Shown here in pieces: positions 9,674 through 19,143 of a stretch of 64,000 bases of DNA. Under the pieces are notes generated by a model. It saw only the letters and a list, made by a program, of their open reading frames with translations. It had not been told where the DNA came from and ran no database searches. The position numbers and the translations under genes were made by a program. Source of the stretch: an uncultured Pelagibacteraceae bacterium (GTDB taxonomy: Bacteria; Pseudomonadota; Alphaproteobacteria; Pelagibacterales; Pelagibacteraceae); the NCBI GenBank assembly GCA_902602655.1, contig CACKRM010000002.1, forward strand, positions 41,361 through 105,360, in the 5' to 3' direction. Each line of letters begins with the position of its first letter. Positions within the stretch are counted from its first letter, which is position 1.

Positions 9674-10464
9674 TAAAAATAATATTAATTTATTTTTTTC
9701 TTTTTTCAAATACTTCAGGAACTGAATTTAAAGGTAAATTTGAACAAGGTTCATTTATTTTAGGTAAAACTGAACCAGGTTCAAAAGTATTTGTTGATAA
9801 CAGAGTGGTAAGAGTCTCTCAAGGTGGCTTTTTTGTATTTGGTTTAGACCGGGATCGAAAGAATGATATTTTAATAAGAATCATTAAAGATAAAAATATT
9901 AAAGTTATTGAAAAAAAAGTTTTTAAAAGAAAATATAAGATTCAAAGAATAGATGGTCTGCCAGAAAAAAAAGTTACTCCACCAAAAGAAGTTTATGATC
10001 GGATAAAGAGAGAAAATAAACTAATTGGAGATGCAAGGTCAATAAATAGTAATTTGTCATTTTTTAAAAAAAAATTTATTAAACCAATAGATAATGCAAT
10101 TGTAACTGGAGTTTATGGAAGTCAAAGAATATTGAATGGAAAACCGAAGTGGCCTCACTATGGAATTGACTTCGCGGCTAAAGAAGGGACTAAAATAAAA
10201 GCAATGTTAGACGGAACAGTTACCATGGTTGAGCCTGATTTATTTTATACTGGTGGCACTTTAATATTCGATCATGGTCATGGAATTTCAACATTATATA
10301 TGCACATGAAAGATATCTACGTTAAAAAAGGTCAAAAAGTAAAACAAGGAGAAATAATTGGAACAGTTGGTTCAACTGGAAGATCTACTGGACCTCATTT
10401 GGACGTTAGACTTAATTGGTTTGACGTAAGATTAGATCCTGCAACAGTTTTGAACTTAAATTGA
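9658..10464 (+). CDS. M23-family peptidase (LytM domain)
   Basis: HYGIDFAAKEGT...HGHGISTLYMHM...GSTGRSTGPHLDVRL. Confidence 0.88.
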   Translation: MDSKIIKIILIYFFLFSNTSGTEFKGKFEQGSFILGKTEPGSKVFVDNRVVRVSQGGFFVFGLDRDRKNDILIRIIKDKNIKVIEKKVFKRKYKIQRIDGLPEKKVTPPKEVYDRIKRENKLIGDARSINSNLSFFKKKFIKPIDNAIVTGVYGSQRILNGKPKWPHYGIDFAAKEGTKIKAMLDGTVTMVEPDLFYTGGTLIFDHGHGISTLYMHMKDIYVKKGQKVKQGEIIGTVGSTGRSTGPHLDVRLNWFDVRLDPATVLNLN

Positions 10465-10481
10465 TTTTGATTATTTTATAA

Positions 10482-11372
10482 CTACTTGTAATAGAGAAAT
10501 GAAAAATTACCTAATTTTAAACCTATTGTAAAAAAATTTGGAAAATTAATTTTTTTTTTAAAAACAGCCATTATTAGATGTTTTAATAAAAATCCAAAAT
10601 TAAAAAAATTAACTGTTTTTTTTATAAATTTTTTATTACATTTTAATTTTAAGAATGCTTTATTAATGGTTGTTGGATTGAATAGATGTGGGTGTTGTAA
10701 ACGATAAGCAGGCCATCTATTTCCTAAAATCTTTGCCATCACAGATTTTTCATCATGAACTACACCATATATAAAACCTCCTTTTTTCAATTTATTTTTC
10801 AATATTTTTAAAAATCTTAAAAAATTAGGAACATGATCAAAAACATGAATTGCTACTATCAGATCAAATTTTTCATTTTTAGGAACTTTTTTTATATCGT
10901 TGTAAACTTTATTTGTTAAGGACTTAAGTTTTTTATGCATTCTTTTATTGGGCTCAACTACAATAGACTTTACTTTTGGATTAGTTTTTTTTACCAAGCT
11001 TAAAAAATTACCGTTATCAGCCCCTATTTCCAAAAATTTTAAATCTTTTTTTTTATATAATATATCTTTAAGTTGATTTAGATATCCGTTTTTTGTTTTA
11101 ATATCATTTTGAACATCTTCACCTGAATGAACATTGTCACTCATATCAGAATAAAGATGTTTTAACATTTTTTCTTTTAAAAAAATTTTATTAGTTAAAA
11201 GACCACATTGGCATCTATGATAAGGAAAAAAAATTCTCTCACTCTGAAAAATAGTCCATAATTTTTTTCTAATTTTTAAAGACTTTAATGGATCTATATC
11301 TGGTTTTATAATAGCTTCGTTTTTAATATTTGATTTACAAATTGGGCAGTTTTGAATTTTAAAATCTTTCAT
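10482..11372 (-). CDS. Class I SAM-dependent methyltransferase with N-terminal zinc-binding motif
   Basis: CPICKSN, KFLEIGADNGNFL, FDLIVAIHVFDHV. Confidence 0.75.
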   Translation of the reverse strand: MKDFKIQNCPICKSNIKNEAIIKPDIDPLKSLKIRKKLWTIFQSERIFFPYHRCQCGLLTNKIFLKEKMLKHLYSDMSDNVHSGEDVQNDIKTKNGYLNQLKDILYKKKDLKFLEIGADNGNFLSLVKKTNPKVKSIVVEPNKRMHKKLKSLTNKVYNDIKKVPKNEKFDLIVAIHVFDHVPNFLRFLKILKNKLKKGGFIYGVVHDEKSVMAKILGNRWPAYRLQHPHLFNPTTINKAFLKLKCNKKFIKKTVNFFNFGFLLKHLIMAVFKKKINFPNFFTIGLKLGNFSFLYYK

Positions 11373-11403
11373 TATTTACAGGTAGAATATTTCCTTAAAT
11401 AAA

Positions 11404-13185
11404 TTAGTTTAAGCCTTTTTGAGGCTTCATATCCTCTTTTTTAATTCCTGCAACAGATACAGGTTTTTTCATTGCATCTCTTCTAAAAGGTTCGCCTAGT
11501 TCTTGGTTAAGAATAACTTCTATAAATGTGGTAATGCCTTTTTTTTGATCCTCACAAGATTTTTTAATTGCTTTTGTTGTTTCTTCCATAGTTTTGACTG
11601 TAACACCCTTTAAACCACATGCATCAGCTACTTTTGCGTAACTTAACTTTGGATCAAGTTCAGTTCCTACAAAGTTATCATCGAACCATAAAATTGAATT
11701 TCTTTTTTCAGCTCCCCATTGATAGTTTCTAAATATCACCATAGTTATTGCTGGCCATTCCTCTCTAGCACATGAGCTCATCTCATTCATGCTTATTCCA
11801 AACGCCCCATCTCCTGCAAAACCGATTACTGGTGTTTTTGGGCAACCAATTTTTGCACCTAGAATTGCTGGAAAACCATAACCACATGGCCCAAATAATC
11901 CTGGAGCAAGATATTTTCTTCCTTTCTCAAAAGTTGGATAGGCATTACCTATTGCACAGTTATTTCCTATGTCACTTGACATGATTACATCCTCAGGCAT
12001 TCCAGCTTGAATAGCTCTCCAAGCTTGTCTTGGTGATAATCGATCTTTATCTCGTTCCCTTGCTTCTTTATTCCAAACTGTTCCTGGATCATCTTCTTCG
12101 TGATCTAAGCTTGCAAGCATTTGTAGCCATGCAGATTTAGTTTGATGAATTAAATCTTTCCTTTTTTGTCTGTCTTTATCTCCAGCGTTTTTTGATAATT
12201 TTGATAAAAGTTGCTGGGATACTAATTTTGCATCACCGCAAATCCCTACAGTAACTTTTTTTGTTAAACCTATTCTATCAGAATTTAATTCTACTTGGAT
12301 TATGTTTGCTTTTTTTGGCCAGTAATCAATACCATAACCTGGTAAAGTTGAGAATGGATTTAGTCTTGTTCCTAAAGCTAAAACTACATCAGCTTTTGAA
12401 ATTAATTCCATTGCAGCTTTAGAACCATTGTAGCCTAAAGGTCCAACAGCCAAAGGATGGCTTCCTGGAAAACTATCATTATGTTGATATCCTGAGCAAA
12501 CTGGAGCATCTAATTTTTCAGCAAGTTTTTTACAATCTTCTATAGCGTCTCCAATCACAACTCCTGCTCCAGAAAGTATTACTGGAAATTTAGAGTCTGA
12601 CAATAGTTTTGCGGCTTTTTCAATTGCTGAACTACCACCTGCTTGTCTTTCAAGTCTGATAATCGGTGGAATTTCTATTTCAACAACTTGCGTCCAATAA
12701 TCTCTTGGAACGTTAATCTGTGCTGGGGCTGAACCTCTAATAGCTTTTTCAATAACTCGATTTAAAACTTCTGCAATTCTACTTGGGTCTCTAACTTCTT
12801 CTTGGTAACAAACCATATCTTTAAACAAATTCATCTGTTCTACTTCTTGAAATCCACCTTGTCCCATAGTCTTGTTTGCTGCCTGTGGAGTAACTAATAA
12901 AAGAGGAGTGTGGTTCCAGTAAGCTGTTTTTATTGGTGTGACTAATCCAGTTATGCCTGGTCCATTTTGTGCAATAACCATTGACATTTTTCCGGTTGCT
13001 CTTGTATATCCATCTGCAATTAAACCGCCATTCGTCTCATGGGCAACATCCCAAAAAGTAATTCCGGCTTTAGGAAATAAGTCAGAAATTGGCATGAAAG
13101 CTGAGCCTATAATTCCAAAAGCATGTTCTATACCATGCCTTTGAAGCACCTTAATAAAAGCTTCTTCTGTTGTCATTTTTCCCAT
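11404..13185 (-). CDS. xsc: Sulfoacetaldehyde acetyltransferase (ThDP-dependent)
   Basis: ThDP-family architecture with Xsc-type N-terminus (EAFIKVLQRHGIEHAFGIIGSAFMPISDLFPKAGI) and GFAGDGAFGISMNEM. Confidence 0.88.
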   Translation of the reverse strand: MGKMTTEEAFIKVLQRHGIEHAFGIIGSAFMPISDLFPKAGITFWDVAHETNGGLIADGYTRATGKMSMVIAQNGPGITGLVTPIKTAYWNHTPLLLVTPQAANKTMGQGGFQEVEQMNLFKDMVCYQEEVRDPSRIAEVLNRVIEKAIRGSAPAQINVPRDYWTQVVEIEIPPIIRLERQAGGSSAIEKAAKLLSDSKFPVILSGAGVVIGDAIEDCKKLAEKLDAPVCSGYQHNDSFPGSHPLAVGPLGYNGSKAAMELISKADVVLALGTRLNPFSTLPGYGIDYWPKKANIIQVELNSDRIGLTKKVTVGICGDAKLVSQQLLSKLSKNAGDKDRQKRKDLIHQTKSAWLQMLASLDHEEDDPGTVWNKEARERDKDRLSPRQAWRAIQAGMPEDVIMSSDIGNNCAIGNAYPTFEKGRKYLAPGLFGPCGYGFPAILGAKIGCPKTPVIGFAGDGAFGISMNEMSSCAREEWPAITMVIFRNYQWGAEKRNSILWFDDNFVGTELDPKLSYAKVADACGLKGVTVKTMEETTKAIKKSCEDQKKGITTFIEVILNQELGEPFRRDAMKKPVSVAGIKKEDMKPQKGLN

Positions 13186-13259
13186 AAAAATTTCCTTAAT
13201 TTTTTTTCTTATCTACCTTCCAATATATCAAAATTTAGTCTATATCCATTAAATACTTT

Positions 13260-13547
13260 ATGTCACAGCCTGATCTAATAATACACGATGAAAAGGATAA
13301 TGTTGGTGTCGTAGTTATTGAATCCACAAAAAAAGGTCAAGAATGTAGCGCTTGGATAATGGAAAATGATAAAACAATCAAAGTTAACTCAACAAATGAA
13401 GTTCCTTTAGGGCACAAAATTGCATTAAAAGATCTTAAAGAAGGTGATACAATTTTAAAATATGGTCACGATATCGGCAAAGTCGTTAAATCAATTAAAA
13501 AAGGTGAACATGTTCATGTTCATAATGTAAAAACAAAGAAATGGTAA
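13260..13547 (+). CDS. suyA: SAF-domain small subunit, likely (R)-sulfolactate sulfo-lyase alpha (UxaA N-terminal-like)
   Basis: 95-aa SAF domain directly upstream of the UxaA-like large subunit, divergent from xsc. Confidence 0.6.
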   Translation: MSQPDLIIHDEKDNVGVVVIESTKKGQECSAWIMENDKTIKVNSTNEVPLGHKIALKDLKEGDTILKYGHDIGKVVKSIKKGEHVHVHNVKTKKW

Positions 13548-13551
13548 TTAG

Positions 13552-14718
13552 ATGGAAATCCCAAAAAGTTTTTTAGGTTATAGAAGAGAGAATGGCAGAG
13601 CAGGAACGAGAAACCACGTCATCATTCTTCCGGTTGATGATATTTCAAATGCTTGCGCTGAAGCAGTGGCAAATAATATTAAAGGGACTATTGCACTACC
13701 TCACTCATATGGAAGATTACAATTTGGAGCAGATCTAGAACTACATTTTAGAACAATGATAGGAACTGGGAAAAATCCAAATGTGGCGGCAGTAATAGTC
13801 ATTGGGATAGAGCCTAAGTGGACAAAAAGAATTGTTGATGAAATAGCAAAAACTGGAAAACCCGTAGAAGGTTTTCATATTGAAAGAACGGGTGATATTG
13901 GAACAATTATGAAAGCATCTAAAAAAGCTCAAGAATTTTCTCAATGGGCTTCAGAGAAACAAAGGGAAGAATGCCCATTAAGTGATTTATGGATTTCAGT
14001 TAAATGTGGAGAATCTGACACTACTTCTGGATTAGCTTCAAATCCGACAGTTGGAAATTTGATGGAAAAATTAGAACCATTTGGTGTTCATTTATGTTTT
14101 GGAGAAACTTCAGAACTGACAGGTGCAGAGACGGTTTGTGCTGCTCGAGGGGCTACTCCAGAAGCAAAAGAAAAATTTATGAAAACATGGAGTTCTTACA
14201 ACGACTTTATTTTAAAAGAAGCGACAGATGATCTTTCCGAAAGTCAACCTACTGCTGGAAATATTGCTGGTGGTTTAACCACTATAGAAGAAAAGGCTTT
14301 TGGAAATTTTCAAAAGATTGGTAATTTAAAGTTTATTGATGTCCTGGAACCTGCTGAAGAGCCAAAAAAAGGTAAAGGGTTATACTTTATGGACACTTCG
14401 TCCGCAGCTGCTGAATGTGTTACTTTACAAGCGGCTGGTGGATTCAATATACATTTATTTCCAACTGGACAAGGAAATATTATTGGAAACCCTATTGAAC
14501 CTGTAGTTAAACTTACGGCCAATCCTCTAACTGCAAGATTAATGAAAGAACATGTAGACTGTGATGTTTCAAAAATTTTATCTAGGGAAATGAATTTATC
14601 ACAAGCTGGTGATGAATTGATTAAAACAATGTTAAGGGTGGCAAATGGTAGACTTACTTGTGCTGAAGCCTTAGGTCATAAAGAATTTGTTATGACAAAA
14701 CTTTATAGAAGTGCTTAA
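13552..14718 (+). CDS. suyB: UxaA-family large subunit, likely (R)-sulfolactate sulfo-lyase beta
   Basis: [50 protein letters not shown]; split form adjacent to xsc. Confidence 0.62.
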   Translation: MEIPKSFLGYRRENGRAGTRNHVIILPVDDISNACAEAVANNIKGTIALPHSYGRLQFGADLELHFRTMIGTGKNPNVAAVIVIGIEPKWTKRIVDEIAKTGKPVEGFHIERTGDIGTIMKASKKAQEFSQWASEKQREECPLSDLWISVKCGESDTTSGLASNPTVGNLMEKLEPFGVHLCFGETSELTGAETVCAARGATPEAKEKFMKTWSSYNDFILKEATDDLSESQPTAGNIAGGLTTIEEKAFGNFQKIGNLKFIDVLEPAEEPKKGKGLYFMDTSSAAAECVTLQAAGGFNIHLFPTGQGNIIGNPIEPVVKLTANPLTARLMKEHVDCDVSKILSREMNLSQAGDELIKTMLRVANGRLTCAEALGHKEFVMTKLYRSA

Positions 14719-14719
14719 C

Positions 14720-15070
14720 TTAGAAAATTGTAGCGCCAAAAACTTTTACTTTATCGTCTTCAACACCCAAAACTAAGCGACCTAAGTATTCACCAGGAAA
14801 TTTATCACTAAATTGTTTATAGAGAACAGTAACATGTAAGTTTCTTCTCAAACACCCAAGAACTTCTTTTTTGTCGGACAAGCTTGTAATTAATTTATTA
14901 TTTGCCCATTGTTTACCAAGTTCAACTTCATTTGCTCCGTATAACATCTCTGAAGAAAAATCTCTCGTGAATCCACCATAGTCTTTTATATTTGATGATT
15001 TTACCAAATTTTCCCATATTGGATTTGCGATTTCTATGATTTCTTTATCTGACTTCTCAAGAAGCTCCAT
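14720..15070 (-). CDS. Uncharacterised 116-aa protein directly downstream of aprA
   Basis: Intact ORF 14 bp from aprA, same strand. Confidence 0.65.
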   Translation of the reverse strand: MELLEKSDKEIIEIANPIWENLVKSSNIKDYGGFTRDFSSEMLYGANEVELGKQWANNKLITSLSDKKEVLGCLRRNLHVTVLYKQFSDKFPGEYLGRLVLGVEDDKVKVFGATIF

Positions 15071-15084
15071 TAATAAATCTTATC

Positions 15085-16944
15085 TTAAGAAACCTTCTTT
15101 TTCTGTTTGTCGTCCACTATGTGATAAACGGGCATTTTTTCCATCGTAAATTTACCAGTATTAGGATCTCTTCTTGAAACAGTTAAACAATGCCAGTTTT
15201 TATCATCAAGTTTCAGTTTGTCTCCACGATAATAGTATCCTGGCCATCTAGTTTCTTCTCTAAATAAAGTGTGCTCTGTAACACATTGGGAAGTTAAAGC
15301 CCTGTGTTTTAGCTCCCATGCTCTCATTAATTGGTGGTAATCTTCTGCGCCAACATGTTCTAAGTCTTCCTGTAACCAGTCTAAAAGTTCTAAGCCTTTT
15401 TTAAGTAAGTTGTCATTAGTCATATAATTTGCTGTTATACCTCCGACGTATTCATCCATAATTTTTTGTAAACGCTGTAAGCCTTGTATAGGAGAAATAT
15501 AACTTGGTGAAACTGTTCCGCCAGTTATCTCATTTCTGCCAACGGTGTAATTTTCTAGAGGTTTATAAATAATTTTTTTTAATTTTTCACATTGGTCATC
15601 GCTTACTTTAATGTTTTTAGCTTTTTGATCTTCAATGTATTTTACCGCTGCTTTAGCCGCTAGTCGCCCTTCTGTAAAAGAGCCAGATGAAAATTTGTGA
15701 GCGCTACCACCAACTGTATCGCCTGCTCCAAACAAACCTTCTACAGTTGTCATTCTATTGTACCCCCAAAAGTATTCAGGGGGAGAAATATCCTCAGGAC
15801 CACTAACCCATGCTCCTGAGCATGTTGCGTGTGATCCCATAACATAAGGTTCAGAAGTTGTTAGCTCAGGATTAGTATATTTTGGATCAATGTTTTGTGA
15901 TGCCCAAACCACCGCTTGACCCACTGTCATTCCTAAAAAATTTTCCCAACCAACTGTCTCTAAATGTGGATCTTGGAAAGCTTCTTTTGTAACCATATGT
16001 ATTGGTCCTCCGCCAGCCATTACTTCTTGGATAAAAGCATGATTTCTTAGACATGTTGGGACAGGATGATGGTCAATATACTCTCCAACCAATTTTTTTG
16101 TTTGATCATACCATTTTTTTTCATAATTCTCGCCATTGGCATTTTGTGTATAAGTTTTTAAATGTAAAAAATAAGCTCCAACAGGACCGTAACCATCTTT
16201 AAATCTACACAAAACTATTCTATTTTCCATTTGAGTCATTTTAGCGCCAACTGCTATTGGTAATGCGTACGCTGAACCATTGCTCCAGGGAGCATACCAA
16301 GTTCTGCCCATTCCTTCTCCAACTGATCTTGGTTTAAAAATATGTGATGCACCACCAGCAGCTACTATAACAGTTTTAGCTCTAAAAACGTGATAATCCC
16401 CTGTACGCATATTAAAACCTACTGCTCCACCTACTCTATTATCTTTTTCTTCGTCCATTAATAAATGCGTGATCATAATTCTATTATAAATTTTATCTGC
16501 AGATTTTTTTGCAGCCTCAGCAACAATTGGTTTGTAACTTTCGCCATGTATCATGATTTGCCACTTTCCTTCTCTTTGATACCTTCCAGTTTTAGGATTC
16601 TTCATCATTGGCAAACCCCATTCATCAAACATGTGAACTGTTGAGTCTACATGTCTTGCCATGTCATAACCTAAATCTTCTCTCACTAATCCCATTAAGT
16701 CGTTTCTAGCGTAAAGAACATGATCTTCCGGTTGGTTTTCATTCCATTGCATACCCATATAGCAATTTATTGCATAAAGTCCTTGGGCTACTGCACCACT
16801 TCTATCTATATTAGCTTTTTCTACACAGATAATTTTTAAATCTCTTCCCCAATGCCTTGCTTCAAAAGTCGCTCCAGTTCCTGCCATACCTCCTCCTACA
16901 ACGAGAATATCGCAGTCTTCAAGATGAGTTTTGTTTTTTGCCAT
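15085..16944 (-). CDS. aprA: Adenylylsulfate reductase alpha subunit
   Basis: DILVVGGGMAGTGATFEARHW, IDRSGAVAQGLYAIN, FGAGDTVGGSAHKFSSGSFTEGR; paired with AprB. Confidence 0.93.
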   Translation of the reverse strand: MAKNKTHLEDCDILVVGGGMAGTGATFEARHWGRDLKIICVEKANIDRSGAVAQGLYAINCYMGMQWNENQPEDHVLYARNDLMGLVREDLGYDMARHVDSTVHMFDEWGLPMMKNPKTGRYQREGKWQIMIHGESYKPIVAEAAKKSADKIYNRIMITHLLMDEEKDNRVGGAVGFNMRTGDYHVFRAKTVIVAAGGASHIFKPRSVGEGMGRTWYAPWSNGSAYALPIAVGAKMTQMENRIVLCRFKDGYGPVGAYFLHLKTYTQNANGENYEKKWYDQTKKLVGEYIDHHPVPTCLRNHAFIQEVMAGGGPIHMVTKEAFQDPHLETVGWENFLGMTVGQAVVWASQNIDPKYTNPELTTSEPYVMGSHATCSGAWVSGPEDISPPEYFWGYNRMTTVEGLFGAGDTVGGSAHKFSSGSFTEGRLAAKAAVKYIEDQKAKNIKVSDDQCEKLKKIIYKPLENYTVGRNEITGGTVSPSYISPIQGLQRLQKIMDEYVGGITANYMTNDNLLKKGLELLDWLQEDLEHVGAEDYHQLMRAWELKHRALTSQCVTEHTLFREETRWPGYYYRGDKLKLDDKNWHCLTVSRRDPNTGKFTMEKMPVYHIVDDKQKKKVS

Positions 16945-17414
16945 TAGTAATAAACTCCCTTTTTAAAAGAGTTTTTATCTAATGTAGGTAGGTCTTTTTT
17001 TGTATTTAAACCATTAGGCTCTGAATAAAGTATTTGAGAATTTATTTCCCCTTGATTTGGTTTATCAGCCTCAGAAAGTTTTGGTATATATTTTCCCCAA
17101 GGTTTAGTTGTAATCGGTGAAACAAAATCTTTTTCGGTACCATTTCTAAATTTTATTTTCCAAGAAATTGTTCCTTTTTCCTCTTCTCTTCTAACTCTTA
17201 CGCTGTGGCCCATAGGTGCGAAGTCAGCATAACCTCTTACATCGATAGCATGATTAGGACATGCTTTTACACACGAATAGCATTCCCAACAAAAATTTGG
17301 CTCAATATTTTTTGCTCGACGGATAGTTTCGTCAATGTGCATTATATCTGATGGACATATATCAACACAATGGCCACATCCATCACAACGAGTCATATAA
17401 ACATAAGTAGACAT
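16944..17414 (-). CDS. aprB: Adenylylsulfate reductase beta subunit (4Fe-4S)
   Basis: CDGCGHCVDICP and CWECYSCVKACP motifs; adjacent to aprA. Confidence 0.93.
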   Translation of the reverse strand: MSTYVYMTRCDGCGHCVDICPSDIMHIDETIRRAKNIEPNFCWECYSCVKACPNHAIDVRGYADFAPMGHSVRVRREEEKGTISWKIKFRNGTEKDFVSPITTKPWGKYIPKLSEADKPNQGEINSQILYSEPNGLNTKKDLPTLDKNSFKKGVYY

Positions 17415-17468
17415 AATTTATTTTTTCCTTTTTTTTTTGTCATCAGTTTAGTTTTATTCATAGTAATT

Positions 17469-18269
17469 TCAATAATGTTTTGGTTGTTCACGTTTAATTC
17501 CTAAGCCAAATTTCTCAGGTGCATCAGCTGGAGGTGGCAAATTGTCCCTAGACCCATCAGCTTCAGCCAAGTTTTTTTGAAGGGCCGCACCTGGCTTATA
17601 AAACATATGAGCAAATTTTGACCAATAAACTCCTCCAAATAAAGTGAGGTTTGAAATTATAAATAAAATTAAAAAGAAAGTATCATCCCATCTGTTTAAG
17701 TTGAGAGATTGTAAAAACGACCAAATAAGTCCAAATGCAGAAGATGCTAAAAGAGCTAAAACAAACAAATCTGCTTTAATTATTCTGTACCATGGGTGAG
17801 CCTCTGCATAAACATCAACTCTTAAAAACAGCCAAAACCATAGGCCTCCTACACAAGTCATTATAGCCCCTAAGTGCCATAAAATAGGCCACACAATAGG
17901 TGTATCAGCACTTGATGATGAAAAACAAAAAATCATAATTACAGAAGCCGACCAAAAAAATATTGTTCCATACATTCCTAAAAGATGTGCAGCTCTTCTT
18001 TTCCCTGCTCCCAATTCCGAAGTTGTAAGAATATCCTGAGCTACAGTTTTAATTACTACAGAAGTTTTTTCTTTTGTAGATAATGTTTTTTTTGCAGATT
18101 TTTTTGCTTTTTTTGCGTTTTCAAAAAAATATTTTACGTTTTTTTTATGAATTATATCTACTAAAGTCCCTATAATAACTAATGTGATCATTAAAATTAC
18201 AAAAGATTGCATAAATATTGGGGCCACAGTTTTTGCCAATTCAGAAAATGGATTTAAGGTTATCATCAT
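17469..18269 (-). CDS. aprM: Membrane anchor of APS reductase (AprM-type)
   Basis: Multi-TM protein immediately upstream of aprBA; conserved His-containing helices. Confidence 0.75.
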   Translation of the reverse strand: MMITLNPFSELAKTVAPIFMQSFVILMITLVIIGTLVDIIHKKNVKYFFENAKKAKKSAKKTLSTKEKTSVVIKTVAQDILTTSELGAGKRRAAHLLGMYGTIFFWSASVIMIFCFSSSSADTPIVWPILWHLGAIMTCVGGLWFWLFLRVDVYAEAHPWYRIIKADLFVLALLASSAFGLIWSFLQSLNLNRWDDTFFLILFIISNLTLFGGVYWSKFAHMFYKPGAALQKNLAEADGSRDNLPPPADAPEKFGLGIKREQPKHY

Positions 18270-18304
18270 TTAGTATTAATTAAGTTTTTTAATAATTTAA
18301 GCAT

Positions 18305-18334
18305 TATAGACGGTTTATTATTAAACCGTCTATA
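18305..18334. terminator. 13-bp perfect inverted repeat between the CADD-like gene and aprM
   Basis: tatagacggttta-ttat-taaaccgtctata. Confidence 0.55.
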
Positions 18335-18358
18335 GTTATATGCTCAAATTAAAAATGA

Positions 18359-19030
18359 TTAAGCAGCGATTTTTCTCACTAAATTGTGTTTTTCAGCGAT
18401 ACCTGATAAAAAATTCCACAAATACTTAGCAGTAGAGATAGCGGCTTTTTCAGCTTTTTTCTGCTCTTTTGCAGATAAACTGTCTAATAGTTTTTCACAA
18501 GCTTTTCTGTGATGTACGTCTGCAGCTTTATGTACTTCGAAAAACTCAAGTCCTTTTTTTGAACTTACTCCATAAAATCTTTTTAAACCTCTAATTTTAG
18601 TTTCTGCGATTTCTGGTACTTGTCTCTCGTAAGTATATAAAGAACCTAGACCTTCTGCATAAGAAGATCTACCGTTTTTAAAAAAGTTTTTAATTAGATT
18701 CTTAGTAAAGCTATATTGCTTTACATTTTCTATTTTCTTTTTATCTGCTCCCATAGCGATAGCAAAATTTTTCCACAACTTTGGGTGCTCTGCTCCTTTT
18801 TTTTCTTCATCTTGCAAATTTTCTAAAAGGATTTTTCTTTTTTCAATGTCATGACATATCGAGTGCGTAGCACTAATATATCTTGGAAAAGCTTTAACGT
18901 GATGAAAATATTGCTCGGCATAATCTTTAATAATTTCTCTGTTTAACTTTCCCTCATTCCAAGATTTATAAAATGGATGTTTTAATAAATGAAACTCGTC
19001 TAACTTTCGATTTAGTCTTTTTGAAAACAT
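18359..19030 (-). CDS. CADD/PqqC-like (TENA-fold) protein, putative self-sacrificing pABA synthase
   Basis: Resembles chlamydial CADD: HPFYKSWNEGKLNREIIKDYAEQYFHHVKAFPRYISATHS; LGSLYTYERQVPEIAETKIRGL; HKAADVHHR. Confidence 0.75.
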   Translation of the reverse strand: MFSKRLNRKLDEFHLLKHPFYKSWNEGKLNREIIKDYAEQYFHHVKAFPRYISATHSICHDIEKRKILLENLQDEEKKGAEHPKLWKNFAIAMGADKKKIENVKQYSFTKNLIKNFFKNGRSSYAEGLGSLYTYERQVPEIAETKIRGLKRFYGVSSKKGLEFFEVHKAADVHHRKACEKLLDSLSAKEQKKAEKAAISTAKYLWNFLSGIAEKHNLVRKIAA

Positions 19031-19143
19031 AACTTCTCCTTTTCTTTTATTTTTTTTGTAATTAACAGTTTAAGTGAAAATAAATTAAAATTGAGTTAAA
19101 TGAAAGTGAAATTGTTAACAACGCACAACTTTAAATTGTATTT

